A DNA stretch of 13,535 nt from Thermococcus sp. (GTDB lineage Archaea; Methanobacteriota_B; Thermococci; Thermococcales; Thermococcaceae). Both the position numbers and the translations under genes were made by a program. This document shows, in pieces, positions 1 to 6,584 of this stretch (positions are counted from its first letter, which is position 1; each line of letters starts with the position of its first letter). The DNA is taken from the NCBI GenBank assembly GCA_027023165.1, contig JALVWX010000064.1, forward strand, positions 1-13,535. The letters are read 5' to 3'. The notes beneath the pieces are model-generated. The model did not search any database, was not told the origin of the DNA, and saw nothing but the letters and a program-made list of their open reading frames with translations.

Positions 1-586
1 TCAGAGCCCTTGTTGGCTTTCCGTTACGAACAAGCTCAAGTTTTTCCAGAACTGTCTTTAACTCTTCCCCATCAGGAACATTAAGCCTGCCCCTGCTTTT
101 TGCGACCTCAACAAATTTCCCGACAACATCGAAATCAACCTCATCCAAACCCGCACTGACTGTGATATAATCCCAGCCCTGCCTTATGCTTCTATAATAA
201 AGCTCTGCTATTTCTCCCGCATTCAACCTTTTGCTTGAACTGCCGGCCCTTAGATAGGCCCTGCCCCTAAACATGACCGGCTTTATCGGGTATTCCTCAA
301 CCTTTATGCAGAGGACTTTTTTGCCGCCGACCTCTTCAACCTCAAGCTCGGGTATCACCGGCGGGTCGGTATTTTGGGAAATTTTATTTGCCCAGTCCCT
401 CAGTGTTTCCCTGCCAATTTGAACCCCAATAACAGTTCCATCGTTTCTAACTCCAACCAATATCACTCCGCCCTTTTTATTTGCAAAAGCAGCTGCCGTT
501 TCCAGTATCCCGTTAAAGTCAAAGTTTTCCTTGAACTCAATCTCCTCGTTCTCACCGAGGGATATTAACCTTTCAACGTTGCACAT
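1..586 (-). CDS. AlbA_2 (Schlafen-like) domain protein, C-terminus beyond window
   Basis: Reading from the ATG at 586-584, the frame stays open to the window edge (195 codons), so only the N-terminal part is seen. Residues about 10-60 carry the AlbA_2 signature: an ENEEIEFKEN segment, then AAAFANKKGGVILVGVRNDG, then an IGVQIGRE stretch. This matches the putative nucleic-acid-binding AlbA_2/Schlafen family, often annotated as a divergent AAA-4 or RNA-binding transcriptional regulator. Residues about 95-120 (VMFRGRAYLRAGSSSK) fit the usual second half of that domain. In such proteins a winged-helix region usually follows and would lie outside this window. A G-rich stretch (GGGGG) sits about 8 bases before the ATG. 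Codons favour AAA, ATA and TTT far more than the GC-rich operon next door, which suggests recent acquisition. The biochemical role is unknown. Confidence 0.8.
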   Translation of the reverse strand, partial: MCNVERLISLGENEEIEFKENFDFNGILETAAAFANKKGGVILVGVRNDGTVIGVQIGRETLRDWANKISQNTDPPVIPELEVEEVGGKKVLCIKVEEYPIKPVMFRGRAYLRAGSSSKRLNAGEIAELYYRSIRQGWDYITVSAGLDEVDFDVVGKFVEVAKSRGRLNVPDGEELKTVLEKLELVRNGKPTRAL

Positions 587-621
587 AGATAAGCCCCCGC
601 AGAGCATAAACACCACTGTCC

Positions 622-629
622 ATTAAAGC
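622..629 (-). promoter_or_regulatory. Candidate TATA box for the AlbA_2 gene
   Basis: On the minus strand the sequence GCTTTAAT, preceded by the purine-rich GAAA (BRE-like), lies about 40 bases before the ATG at 586. A start site about 25 bases downstream falls near 600 and gives a leader of about 13 bases that includes the G-rich Shine-Dalgarno stretch. The gap 587-700 holds no other feature I could support. Confidence 0.4.
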
Positions 630-700
630 TTTCCGTTTCCAGTCCGGGCGATTTCTCTTTCAATTTCTGCAATGCCTGGCTTGCCTCGCTCATTCACTCA

Positions 701-1435
701 CTAGCTCAGCAGTGTGAAAAGCCCTATCAGCAAGATTATCACGTTTATGGCCATTTTAAGCTTCCTTCTATCGGCGATCCGGTTCAAATGGGTTCCCAGG
801 TAAACTCCAGGAACCGTTCCGAGGACGAGGAGGGACGCTATTCCATAATCGACGCTCCCGACGCTCGCATAATTCAGGAAGCTGAAGGTCGAGAGGGCCA
901 AGCCGTAGGTTATGGTCACCCCAACGACGTCCCTCGGCTCAAGTCTCGCCACGTTCATCAGCGTGAAGCTCACTATCACCCCGGCCCCAACGGAGGTGAA
1001 CTGGACGGTTAAACCAACCACGAAGCCGAGGAGGTAAACGTAGATCCACCTGGGTCGTATTGGAAGGTGAATCTCCCCTTTGAGGAGGCTCAGAACCGCG
1101 CTCGCAACGAGGACAGCTCCAAGGAGAACCGTGAGGTACTCGTTGAGGGCCGCCCTGTCTATCACGCGGAGGATCACTCCCCCAAGCGCCACCGCGGGGA
1201 CGCTCCCCGCGAAAAGCCTCAGGGCTATGTCGTACCTTATCCTGCCCTTCCTCCCGTGGAAGAAGACGCCGAATACCCTTGTAACGGTGGCGTAGAGGAG
1301 GTCCGTGCCAACGGCCACCAGCGGTTCAACGCCGAGGAATATGAGGGAGGGCGTCATCAGCGCCCCGCCTCCAACGCCGGTGAGGCCGACTAGGAAGCCG
1401 ACTAGGAAGCCCAGTCCAACGAATACTGGATCCAA
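701..1435 (-). CDS. TauE/SafE family sulfite/organosulfonate exporter-like membrane protein
   Basis: The 244-residue protein is almost entirely hydrophobic, with about eight membrane segments. It shows the internal duplication of the TauE/SafE (DUF81) family: a glycine-rich helix near the N-terminus (FLVGLTGVGGGALMTPSLI) is echoed at mid-protein (FVVGLTVQFTSVGAGVIVSF). The length is typical of the family. Members move sulfite, sulfonates or related anions across the cytoplasmic membrane. Its place as the last gene of an operon with ATP sulfurylase and APS kinase makes a sulfur oxyanion a sensible substrate, possibly sulfate uptake or sulfite release; the direction and ion are inference. The start is TTG at 1435, after a GGGGGGAGGG ribosome binding site; no ATG or GTG lies in frame upstream. 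It begins 21 bases after the APS kinase stop. Confidence 0.85.
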   Translation of the reverse strand: MDPVFVGLGFLVGFLVGLTGVGGGALMTPSLIFLGVEPLVAVGTDLLYATVTRVFGVFFHGRKGRIRYDIALRLFAGSVPAVALGGVILRVIDRAALNEYLTVLLGAVLVASAVLSLLKGEIHLPIRPRWIYVYLLGFVVGLTVQFTSVGAGVIVSFTLMNVARLEPRDVVGVTITYGLALSTFSFLNYASVGSVDYGIASLLVLGTVPGVYLGTHLNRIADRRKLKMAINVIILLIGLFTLLS

Positions 1436-1456
1436 CGCCCTCCCCCCATTTGAGCG

Positions 1457-1993
1457 TCAGGGCAGGTAGCCCATCTCGCGGGCCTTCGCCATGACGGCCT
1501 CTACCTCTTCCTCGGGGCTCATCTTGGAGGAATCAACTACTACCTCCGGGTTCTCAGGTTCCTCGTAGACCCCGTCGTAGCCGGTGAGGCCCTTTATCTC
1601 TCCCCTCAGTGCCTTGGCGTAGAGGCCCTTGGGGTCGCGCTGGATCCTGACTTCCAGGGGCGCGTAGACGTAGACCTCGATGAAGTCCCCTACCTCCTTC
1701 CTCGCGTACTCGCGGACCGCTCTGTACGGCGATATCAGCGAGACTATCGCTACCACACCGTTCCTGCTGAGGAGCTTGGCCATGTGGATTACAACCCTGT
1801 TGTGCATCTCCCTCGCTTCCTTGCTGAACCCCAGCTCCGGGTATAGCGTCTTCCTTATCGTGTCCCCGTCGAGTATCTCCACGCGGTAGCCCATCTCCCT
1901 GAGCTTCCTGGCAAGCTTAACGGCCAGAGTCGTCTTCCCGGCACCGCTCGGCCCGGTGAGCCAGATTGTGAATCCCCTTTCGAGGTTCTTCAT
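1457..1993 (-). CDS. cysC: Adenylylsulfate (APS) kinase
   Basis: The 178-residue protein phosphorylates APS at the 3' position with ATP to give PAPS. The family motifs are all present: P-loop GPSGAGKTT at residues 14-22, LDGDTIR at 41-47, the VSLISPYR segment ending at 91, DPKGLY at 120-125 (lid), and EIKGLTGYD at 132-140 followed by YEEPENPE. The length is that of a free-standing kinase, not a fusion with ATP sulfurylase. The ATG at 1993 follows a GGGGTGA ribosome binding site that contains the stop codon of the DUF2283 gene (gap of 3 bases), so the two are probably translationally coupled. With ATP sulfurylase encoded upstream in the same operon, it completes sulfate activation. No PAPS reductase is encoded nearby, so PAPS may feed a sulfotransferase; that is inference. 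Confidence 0.95.
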   Translation of the reverse strand: MKNLERGFTIWLTGPSGAGKTTLAVKLARKLREMGYRVEILDGDTIRKTLYPELGFSKEAREMHNRVVIHMAKLLSRNGVVAIVSLISPYRAVREYARKEVGDFIEVYVYAPLEVRIQRDPKGLYAKALRGEIKGLTGYDGVYEEPENPEVVVDSSKMSPEEEVEAVMAKAREMGYLP

Positions 1994-1996
1994 GGT

Positions 1997-2218
1997 TCAC
2001 CCCGCCGTTGCTTCCTCCAGTTTGAAAGTTATCTCAGTTATCGGAGCGTGGGTTCTAAGTGATGCCCCGATGATCTCGATGCCAACGATCTCCCCGTTCT
2101 CACCGTAGTCGACGAGAACGCCCTCTTCGACCTCCACGGTATCAACAACCTTGGCATGGCTGAACCTGATGTACATGACATCGTGCTTGGGGTCATACGA
2201 TATCTCCACATCACTCAC
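1997..2218 (-). CDS. DUF2283 domain protein (partner of DUF4258 gene)
   Basis: The 73-residue protein opens with ISYDPKHDVMYIRFSHAKVVDTVEVEEGVLVDYGENGEIVGIEII-type sequence across residues 6-50, the usual DUF2283 pattern: a short beta-rich domain with a D.LYI.. motif, a central V.VDYDENG-type turn and a GIEI/GIEIL strand. Function is not established. DUF2283 genes commonly sit directly beside DUF4258 genes, as here, in what looks like a two-gene toxin-antitoxin-type module. The start is GTG at 2218; it overlaps by 8 bases the end of the restored DUF4258 frame, which argues that the two were translated together. The gene is intact although its partner is frameshifted. It interrupts an otherwise sulfur-related operon. 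Confidence 0.75.
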   Translation of the reverse strand: MSDVEISYDPKHDVMYIRFSHAKVVDTVEVEEGVLVDYGENGEIVGIEIIGASLRTHAPITEITFKLEEATAG

Positions 2219-2461
2219 CCCCGTATTTCTTTACTTTTGAAGTGACGTAGGCAGTGATGACCACCACGTCGTTATCCACGGTCTCGTAAATAACCCTATG
2301 AGCCTTCCGTTTATCCGTTTTTGTGCCACTTTTCTTCCGAGGTACCCATCATTGATACTATCGGGTGATTGAAGGACCTCTTCCAAGAGTTCTCTGCTTA
2401 TGCCCCGCTCATTCATTCTCTCCAGCGCGTGGGGAATGTACTTTGCGGCCAAGGACCTCAC
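2211..2461 (-). pseudogene. DUF4258 domain protein, frameshifted near its C-terminus
   Basis: Reading begins at GTG 2461 (overlapping the phosphohydrolase stop as GTGA) and gives YIPHALERMNERGISRELL..., then SPDSINDGYLGRKVAQKRINGRLI. This is the DUF4258 signature (HA.ERM..RGIS, GR...QK.I.GRLIRV.Y). After residue about 56 the frame goes out of register: the open frame ends in an unrelated basic/Trp-rich tail at 2231, whereas shifting by one base near 2293-2296 (CATAGGGTT) restores RVIYETVDNDVVVITAYVTSKVKKYGGE and a stop at 2211. The restored product would be 83 residues, normal for the family. So one base is missing, by mutation or sequence error. DUF4258 is suspected to be an RNase-type toxin domain; I treat that as unproven. 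Confidence 0.75.
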
Positions 2462-3894
2462 CCTGGCAGGATGCTCCTCCCGTGCATGCCCTTTATCGGC
2501 TCCTCTACCCCGAAGAGCCGGAGTATAATCGGCGCGAAGTCGTAGATGGTCAGCTGCGTTGCCCTGCTCTCGTCGAAGTCTGGCAGGTACATCGAGAACA
2601 CACCGTATTCGGAGTGGTTGGCGTCGTCCGGGCCTGTGTCGTTCTCGGGCAGGTAGTTGCTCGGGTGGCCGACTGTGCCAGCGGCGCGCCAGTTGAGGTT
2701 GTCGAAGTAGACCATTATGTCCGGCTTGCTGCCCCTCGCCTCCGGATAGATGTCCTCTGGGTAGAACACCTTCGTGTCCCACTTCTCGCCATTCGGGCCG
2801 CGTATTGCCTTTATCTGCTCCGCGACCTCGTCCCTCACCTTCTCGAACTTCGAGAGCGGTACCTTTCCTTCCTTTTCCCTTCCGAGGACGTTGAGGAAGA
2901 TGCGCGAGTAGTAGCCGCCCCAGCCCCAGGCGGTCGTCTCCTTCCAGTCGACCTCAATCTGCTCGAAGCGCTTGACCTTTCCGTCGTGGAGAACCTCCGG
3001 GTTCTTGACCTTCAGCAGTCCCTCCTCGGCCAGCCACTGGTTCACGGCGAAGTTCCCGTGCATGGCCTTTATGCCGTGGTCCGAGACGATGAAGACCGCC
3101 GTCTCGTCGAGGTCTATGAGCTCAAGCGTTTTCCCTATCTCCCTGTCCAGGAGCCTGTAGTAGTCAGGGATGACGTTCTCGTATTTGTTGCCCTTGCCGG
3201 GATAGAGGTGGTGGTCCGGGTCGAAGTAGCGCCAGAATGCGTGGTGGAGCCTGTCGAGGCCTATCTCGACGAAGTGGAAGTAGTCCCAGTCCTTCTCCTG
3301 GATGAGGTACCTTATCACCTCAAACCGCTTCTCCGTCATCTCCCAGATGCCCTCTTTCACCTCGTCCTTCGCCTCCTTCCTGAAGGGGACGTCGAAGATG
3401 TACTCCCCAACGAGGCGCTCTATCTCGCCCTTCAGCTCCTTAGGATATGTGTAGTCGACGCTGGCATCCGGGGTTATGAAGCAGCTCACGAGGTGGCCCC
3501 TGATGGGCTTCGGGGGGTAGGTCGGCGGGACGCCGACTATTATCGACTCCTTGCCCCTCTCGCCGAGGTAGTCCCAGAGCGTTGGCTCCTTCACTTTTTT
3601 GCTGTGGGCTATCCAGTAGTCCGTGTAGGAATAGCCCGTCCTGTGCCTGAAGCCGTAGAGGCCGAGCTCTCCGGGAGTTTTGCCGGTGACCATCACCATC
3701 CACATCGGGATGGTTATCGCCGGGATTCCGGTCTGCATCGGGCCGTAGACGGACTTCTCTAGGAGCTTTTTCACGTTGGGCATGTCGTCGATGAAGCGGT
3801 TGAAGAGGAGCTCCGGCGGGGCGGAGTCGAGGCCTATGACGAAGACCTTCTTCGTCTCGGCCATCCCCTCCTTAACCTTCCTCTCAAACTCCAT
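2458..3894 (-). CDS. AlkP-superfamily phosphohydrolase/phosphodiesterase (COG3379-like)
   Basis: The 478-residue cytosolic protein (no signal peptide) belongs to the alkaline phosphatase superfamily, nucleotide pyrophosphatase/phosphodiesterase branch. Metal and catalytic residues are recognisable: D23 in VIGLDSAPPELL, the likely nucleophile T61 in PAITIPMW followed by TGKTPGELGLYGF, D214 and H218 in LDRLHHAFW, D272-H273 in VSDHGIKAMHG, and a late His in NHSEYGVF. The nucleophile context is Thr, not the Cys/Ser of sulfatases, so phosphate esters or diesters are the likelier substrates. The frame extends to GTG 3903, overlapping the DHH stop, but the ATG at 3894 is preferred because GAGGTGA, a perfect anti-Shine-Dalgarno match, lies 6 bases before it. 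Its job in a sulfate-activation operon is unknown; nucleotide or sugar-nucleotide cleavage is a guess. Confidence 0.85.
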   Translation of the reverse strand: MEFERKVKEGMAETKKVFVIGLDSAPPELLFNRFIDDMPNVKKLLEKSVYGPMQTGIPAITIPMWMVMVTGKTPGELGLYGFRHRTGYSYTDYWIAHSKKVKEPTLWDYLGERGKESIIVGVPPTYPPKPIRGHLVSCFITPDASVDYTYPKELKGEIERLVGEYIFDVPFRKEAKDEVKEGIWEMTEKRFEVIRYLIQEKDWDYFHFVEIGLDRLHHAFWRYFDPDHHLYPGKGNKYENVIPDYYRLLDREIGKTLELIDLDETAVFIVSDHGIKAMHGNFAVNQWLAEEGLLKVKNPEVLHDGKVKRFEQIEVDWKETTAWGWGGYYSRIFLNVLGREKEGKVPLSKFEKVRDEVAEQIKAIRGPNGEKWDTKVFYPEDIYPEARGSKPDIMVYFDNLNWRAAGTVGHPSNYLPENDTGPDDANHSEYGVFSMYLPDFDESRATQLTIYDFAPIILRLFGVEEPIKGMHGRSILPG

Positions 3895-3899
3895 ATTCC

Positions 3900-4961
3900 T
3901 CACCTCGTGTACTCCTCAATGATCTTGAGGACGTCCTCGATTTTATCCCTCTCACAGACGCAGCCGAGCACTTCCCTCTTTCCGCCGGCGTTCGTGCCCA
4001 GCTCCTTAAGTCGGGCGATGACTTCACCCATGTCTACCCTCTGGGCTTCCTCCGGGGAGATCCTGAAGTAGACCTGGGCCTTCCCGTGGAAGTTCCCGTT
4101 GACCACGACCGCACCCCTGTAGTCCATCTCCCAGACGAGCTTTCTGGCCACCTTTGAGATTACGTTGAATGGACTCTCGAACCCCACGAAGGCGAAGCCG
4201 TTCCTCTCCTCGACGCTCGAAAGGGCGCTCTCGATTGCGTCCCTTATCGCGTCTGCCTTTTTGATCCAGGGCTCGTATTCGAGTAGGTCTCTGACGTCGT
4301 TTTCGAGGAGAATCCCTACGGCTCCCTCGACGGCTTCCCTCTCCATCGCGATGTAGCTGGAGTCAATCAGTTCAACCAGCCTTAAGACTTCCGTCCGTGA
4401 TAGGTTTGCTTTCCGGAGGAGCTTGTTTACGGTCTCAATCTCGAAGGCCTTCCCCCCCACATCTCCGACAGCACCTAGGGCGCTCCACGCATTCCATATT
4501 CCAAAGTGCTCCGAGACGACGAGGGAGCAGGAGGGGTAGTACCCACCGTCCAGCGACGGGTTCACCTGCTCCACGAGGGGGTTCCCTATCCTCGGCTGGG
4601 TGTGGTGGTCGATGAAGAGGGTCTGTACACTTACCTTCTCGACCTCACCGGGCACGTTGAAGTCGAGGACGTAGAGCCTCTCCGCCCTTTCGATAGCGTC
4701 CCATATCCGCCCGTCAAACCTGAACTCGCCTATTGGAGCAGTTAAGTTGGTGAACTCCTCCAGCTTAAGGGCCCTCACGAGAAGCGCCGCTGAGGTTACC
4801 CCGTCGGTGTCCCAGTGGTGAACTATGAGGTGCATGGGATGTTCCCCCAAAGCTTGTTCTAACCGAGACCTCTCGGTCAGGAACCCCTTAAGGGCGTCGT
4901 TTTCCACATCTCTGCTGAACCTTTCAATCACTTCTGCTATGCCCGTCTCGGCCTTTTCCAT
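3900..4961 (-). CDS. DHH/DHHA1 family phosphoesterase (candidate PAP phosphatase)
   Basis: The 353-residue protein has the two-domain DHH plan. The N-terminal DHH domain shows HHWDTDG (D51, D53), YVLDFNVP (D100) and the name-giving IDHHTQP (D118-H119-H120), which bind two metal ions. The C-terminal DHHA1 domain ends with NAGGKREVLGCV, the place of the usual GG(G/H) substrate loop. The family includes RecJ nuclease, nanoRNase/PAP phosphatase and cyclic-dinucleotide phosphodiesterases. Because it is encoded between ATP sulfurylase and APS kinase, hydrolysis of 3'-phosphoadenosine 5'-phosphate, the by-product of PAPS use, is an attractive role. That is inference from context; an exonuclease is the main alternative. 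The ATG start is at 4961, with only a weak GGTG motif upstream. Its stop overlaps the next gene's first possible start (GTGA). Confidence 0.85.
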   Translation of the reverse strand: MEKAETGIAEVIERFSRDVENDALKGFLTERSRLEQALGEHPMHLIVHHWDTDGVTSAALLVRALKLEEFTNLTAPIGEFRFDGRIWDAIERAERLYVLDFNVPGEVEKVSVQTLFIDHHTQPRIGNPLVEQVNPSLDGGYYPSCSLVVSEHFGIWNAWSALGAVGDVGGKAFEIETVNKLLRKANLSRTEVLRLVELIDSSYIAMEREAVEGAVGILLENDVRDLLEYEPWIKKADAIRDAIESALSSVEERNGFAFVGFESPFNVISKVARKLVWEMDYRGAVVVNGNFHGKAQVYFRISPEEAQRVDMGEVIARLKELGTNAGGKREVLGCVCERDKIEDVLKIIEEYTR

Positions 4962-4983
4962 CTAACACACCACTATGAAATGG

Positions 4984-4990
4984 TAATAAA
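4984..4990 (-). promoter_or_regulatory. Possible internal promoter before the DHH gene
   Basis: The 47-base gap between sat and the DHH gene is AT-rich. On the minus strand, TTTATTA lies about 26 bases before the ATG at 4961, the distance expected for a leaderless archaeal transcript. It could equally be part of a T-rich attenuator (ATTTTCTTTATTA). The evidence is position and composition only. Confidence 0.25.
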
Positions 4991-5008
4991 GAAAATTGCA
5001 GTCGCTTT

Positions 5009-6148
5009 TCACTCCACGAATGGATTCTCGAAGCTCCGGATGACCTCGTAGACCTCCGGGCGCATCATGTACTCCGGCGGCTGCTCGCCGGCCATTATCA
5101 TCTTCCTGAGCTTGGTGCCGCTTATGTGGACGTGGAACTCCTCGCTGTGGGGGCATATCTTGGCGTTGACCATGCCGCCGCACTTCTTGCAGTAGAAGGC
5201 CTCCCTGATGAACATCGGGGTTATGCCGAGGTCAGGGAAGTTGTCGAACATCTCCCAGGCCTCATAGGGACCGTAGTAGTCCCCGACTCCGGCGTGATCC
5301 CTTCCGACGATGAAGTGGGTCGCACCGAAGTTCTTCCTCATTATGGCATGATGAATGGCCTCCCTCGGTCCGGCGTAGCGCATCTCGTAGCGGACCGTCG
5401 CGAGGGTCGCGGCGTTCTTCGGGTAGTAGTGCTTGAATAAAGCTTCGTAGGCCTTGATTATGACCTCGTCCTTATAGTCTCCTTTCTTCTTCTTGCCGAG
5501 GACCGGGTTGATGAAGAGGCCGTCGACGAAGGTTAAAGCGGCCTTCTGGACGTACTCGTGGCCGACGTGGGGGGCGTTCCTCGTCTGGAAGGCCACTATG
5601 GTCCTCCATCCGCGCTCCTTAAAGAGAACCCTTGTTTCGACCGGCCTCAGCGTGTACTTGGCGAAGGGGTTCGGCAGTTCGTTGAGGAGCTCTATCTCGC
5701 CGCCGACGAGGTAGTCGCCCATGTTCATGACCCTGGCAACGCCGGGGTGGGCCGGGTCGTCGGTCTTGAAGACCTTGGTGGAGAACTCCCCCTTGTCGTA
5801 GGTGTATATCTCCTCGACGTGCATCCTCGCTATTGGAAGGCCGTCGTGGTAGAGGAGAACAGCGTCCCCCTCGTCGAAGTTCGGCTCCCTCACGTCAAGG
5901 ACTATCGGGATAGTCCAGGGGGTGTCGTCGCTCAGGCGCATGTGGTCGAGGACGCTCCCGAAGTCGTCGCCCGTTAGGAATCCCTTGAGGGGAGAATAAA
6001 CGCCGTGGGCGATGTTCTCGAGGTCTATCGCCCTGCCATGATCAATATCAACGCGCGGGTACTCCTTCTGCTCGCTCAGGATCCTCTCGCGGGTCCTGTC
6101 CGCCACGATCCTCCTGACAAGCCTGCCGCCGTGGGGCTTTGATACCAT
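5009..6148 (-). CDS. sat: Sulfate adenylyltransferase (ATP sulfurylase)
   Basis: The 379-residue enzyme joins sulfate to ATP, giving APS and pyrophosphate. Signature motifs are present: QTRNAPHVGHE at residues 188-198 (the QxRN.xHxxH nucleotide-binding motif), NPVLGKKKKGDY near 214-225, GRDHAGVGDYYG at 282-293, and the ISGTKLR segment at 342-348. A zinc-ribbon-like cluster, C320-x2-C323...C332-x-H334, fits the structural zinc site of the single-domain prokaryotic enzymes. There is no fused APS kinase domain; the kinase is a separate gene downstream. The frame runs back to GTG 6157, but ATG 6148 is chosen because GGGTGAT lies just before it and would otherwise be coding. It follows the ribbon-helix-helix gene by 22 bases, so the two are cotranscribed. 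Confidence 0.96.
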   Translation of the reverse strand: MVSKPHGGRLVRRIVADRTRERILSEQKEYPRVDIDHGRAIDLENIAHGVYSPLKGFLTGDDFGSVLDHMRLSDDTPWTIPIVLDVREPNFDEGDAVLLYHDGLPIARMHVEEIYTYDKGEFSTKVFKTDDPAHPGVARVMNMGDYLVGGEIELLNELPNPFAKYTLRPVETRVLFKERGWRTIVAFQTRNAPHVGHEYVQKAALTFVDGLFINPVLGKKKKGDYKDEVIIKAYEALFKHYYPKNAATLATVRYEMRYAGPREAIHHAIMRKNFGATHFIVGRDHAGVGDYYGPYEAWEMFDNFPDLGITPMFIREAFYCKKCGGMVNAKICPHSEEFHVHISGTKLRKMIMAGEQPPEYMMRPEVYEVIRSFENPFVE

Positions 6149-6170
6149 CGTTATCACCCAAAAAACGAAA

Positions 6171-6398
6171 TCAGTCGAGGTAGCCGAGGGCGCGAAGCCT
6201 CTCCTTGACCTTCTCTTCCTCCTCTTCGGTGAAGACTTCCTCTTTCTCCTCCTCTTCGATGCTGGCGAGAACCTCGCGGAGGACGTAGGTCACGTAGTCA
6301 GAAACTGAAGTAAACCCGGTCCCCTCTATTCTGGCCTTGATCTTGTCGTAGAGGGGCTTCGGTATGGAAACGGTGGTGTACTTCTTTTCATCTGCCAT
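6171..6398 (-). CDS. Ribbon-helix-helix (CopG/Arc-type) DNA-binding protein
   Basis: The 75-residue protein starts with KYTTVSIPKPLYDKIKARIEGTGFTSVSDYVTYVLREVL, the ribbon-helix-helix pattern: a short beta strand (TTVSIP), helix one, a GFTSVSDYV turn and helix two. The remainder is a very acidic helix (EEEEKEEVFTEEEEEKVKERL), a likely dimer or partner-binding tail. It binds DNA as a dimer by family precedent. It heads the operon with ATP sulfurylase, so it may repress its own promoter or sense a sulfur metabolite; this is inference. An in-frame GTG at 6407 exists, but the ATG at 6398 is preferred: GGAGGTG ends 6 bases before it. The role as an antitoxin-like protein cannot be excluded, although no partner toxin lies beside it. 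Confidence 0.8.
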   Translation of the reverse strand: MADEKKYTTVSIPKPLYDKIKARIEGTGFTSVSDYVTYVLREVLASIEEEEKEEVFTEEEEEKVKERLRALGYLD

Positions 6399-6420
6399 CT
6401 CAAACACCTCCAGCTTTTAA

Positions 6421-6470
6421 TGATATTTAATTAAGCTTCATTAGACGCCCGCGCCGCGGTTTAATAAGGC
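6421..6470 (-). promoter_or_regulatory. Promoter region of the sulfate-activation operon
   Basis: The gap 6399-6584 between this operon and aglB holds two AT-rich TATA-like stretches on the minus strand, CTTATTAAA (about 6460-6468, preceded by the purine-rich GAAAGC) and TTAATTAAATATCA (about 6421-6435). The upstream one gives a leader of about 35-40 bases that includes GGAGGTG. A GC-rich segment (GCGGCGCGGGCG) lies between them. No clear operator palindrome was found. The rest of the gap (6471-6584) shows nothing I can name. Confidence 0.4.
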
Positions 6471-6584
6471 TTTCGGTTCGGGAGCGAGTCTGGAATGTCG
6501 TGTGGTGGATATCCGTGGGGTTCCTGCCCGCAGTACCTAGAATAATCCAAAACCAGCTGGGAAGGATGCATGAACGATGCGGTC

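Noticed and set aside
2231..2782. Long minus-strand frame of 183 codons ending in the DUF4258 region
   Set aside because: Its first two thirds is an out-of-frame reading of the phosphohydrolase gene (Arg/Pro/His-rich); only the part after GTG 2461 is real.
2365..3762. A 465-codon open frame on the plus strand opposite the AlkP-superfamily gene
   Set aside because: It is the antisense mirror of a GC-rich coding frame; its translation is Val/Leu/Arg-rich with no family motif, whereas the minus strand shows all catalytic residues.
2458..3894. Sulfatase identity for the AlkP-superfamily protein, suggested by the operon
   Set aside because: The nucleophile context is Thr within TIPMW and no C/S-x-P-x-R sulfatase signature is present.
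6399..6584. Possible small RNA between the sulfate operon and aglB
   Set aside because: No C/D boxes, ACA motif, tRNA shape or strong hairpin could be found; only promoter-like AT stretches are supported.
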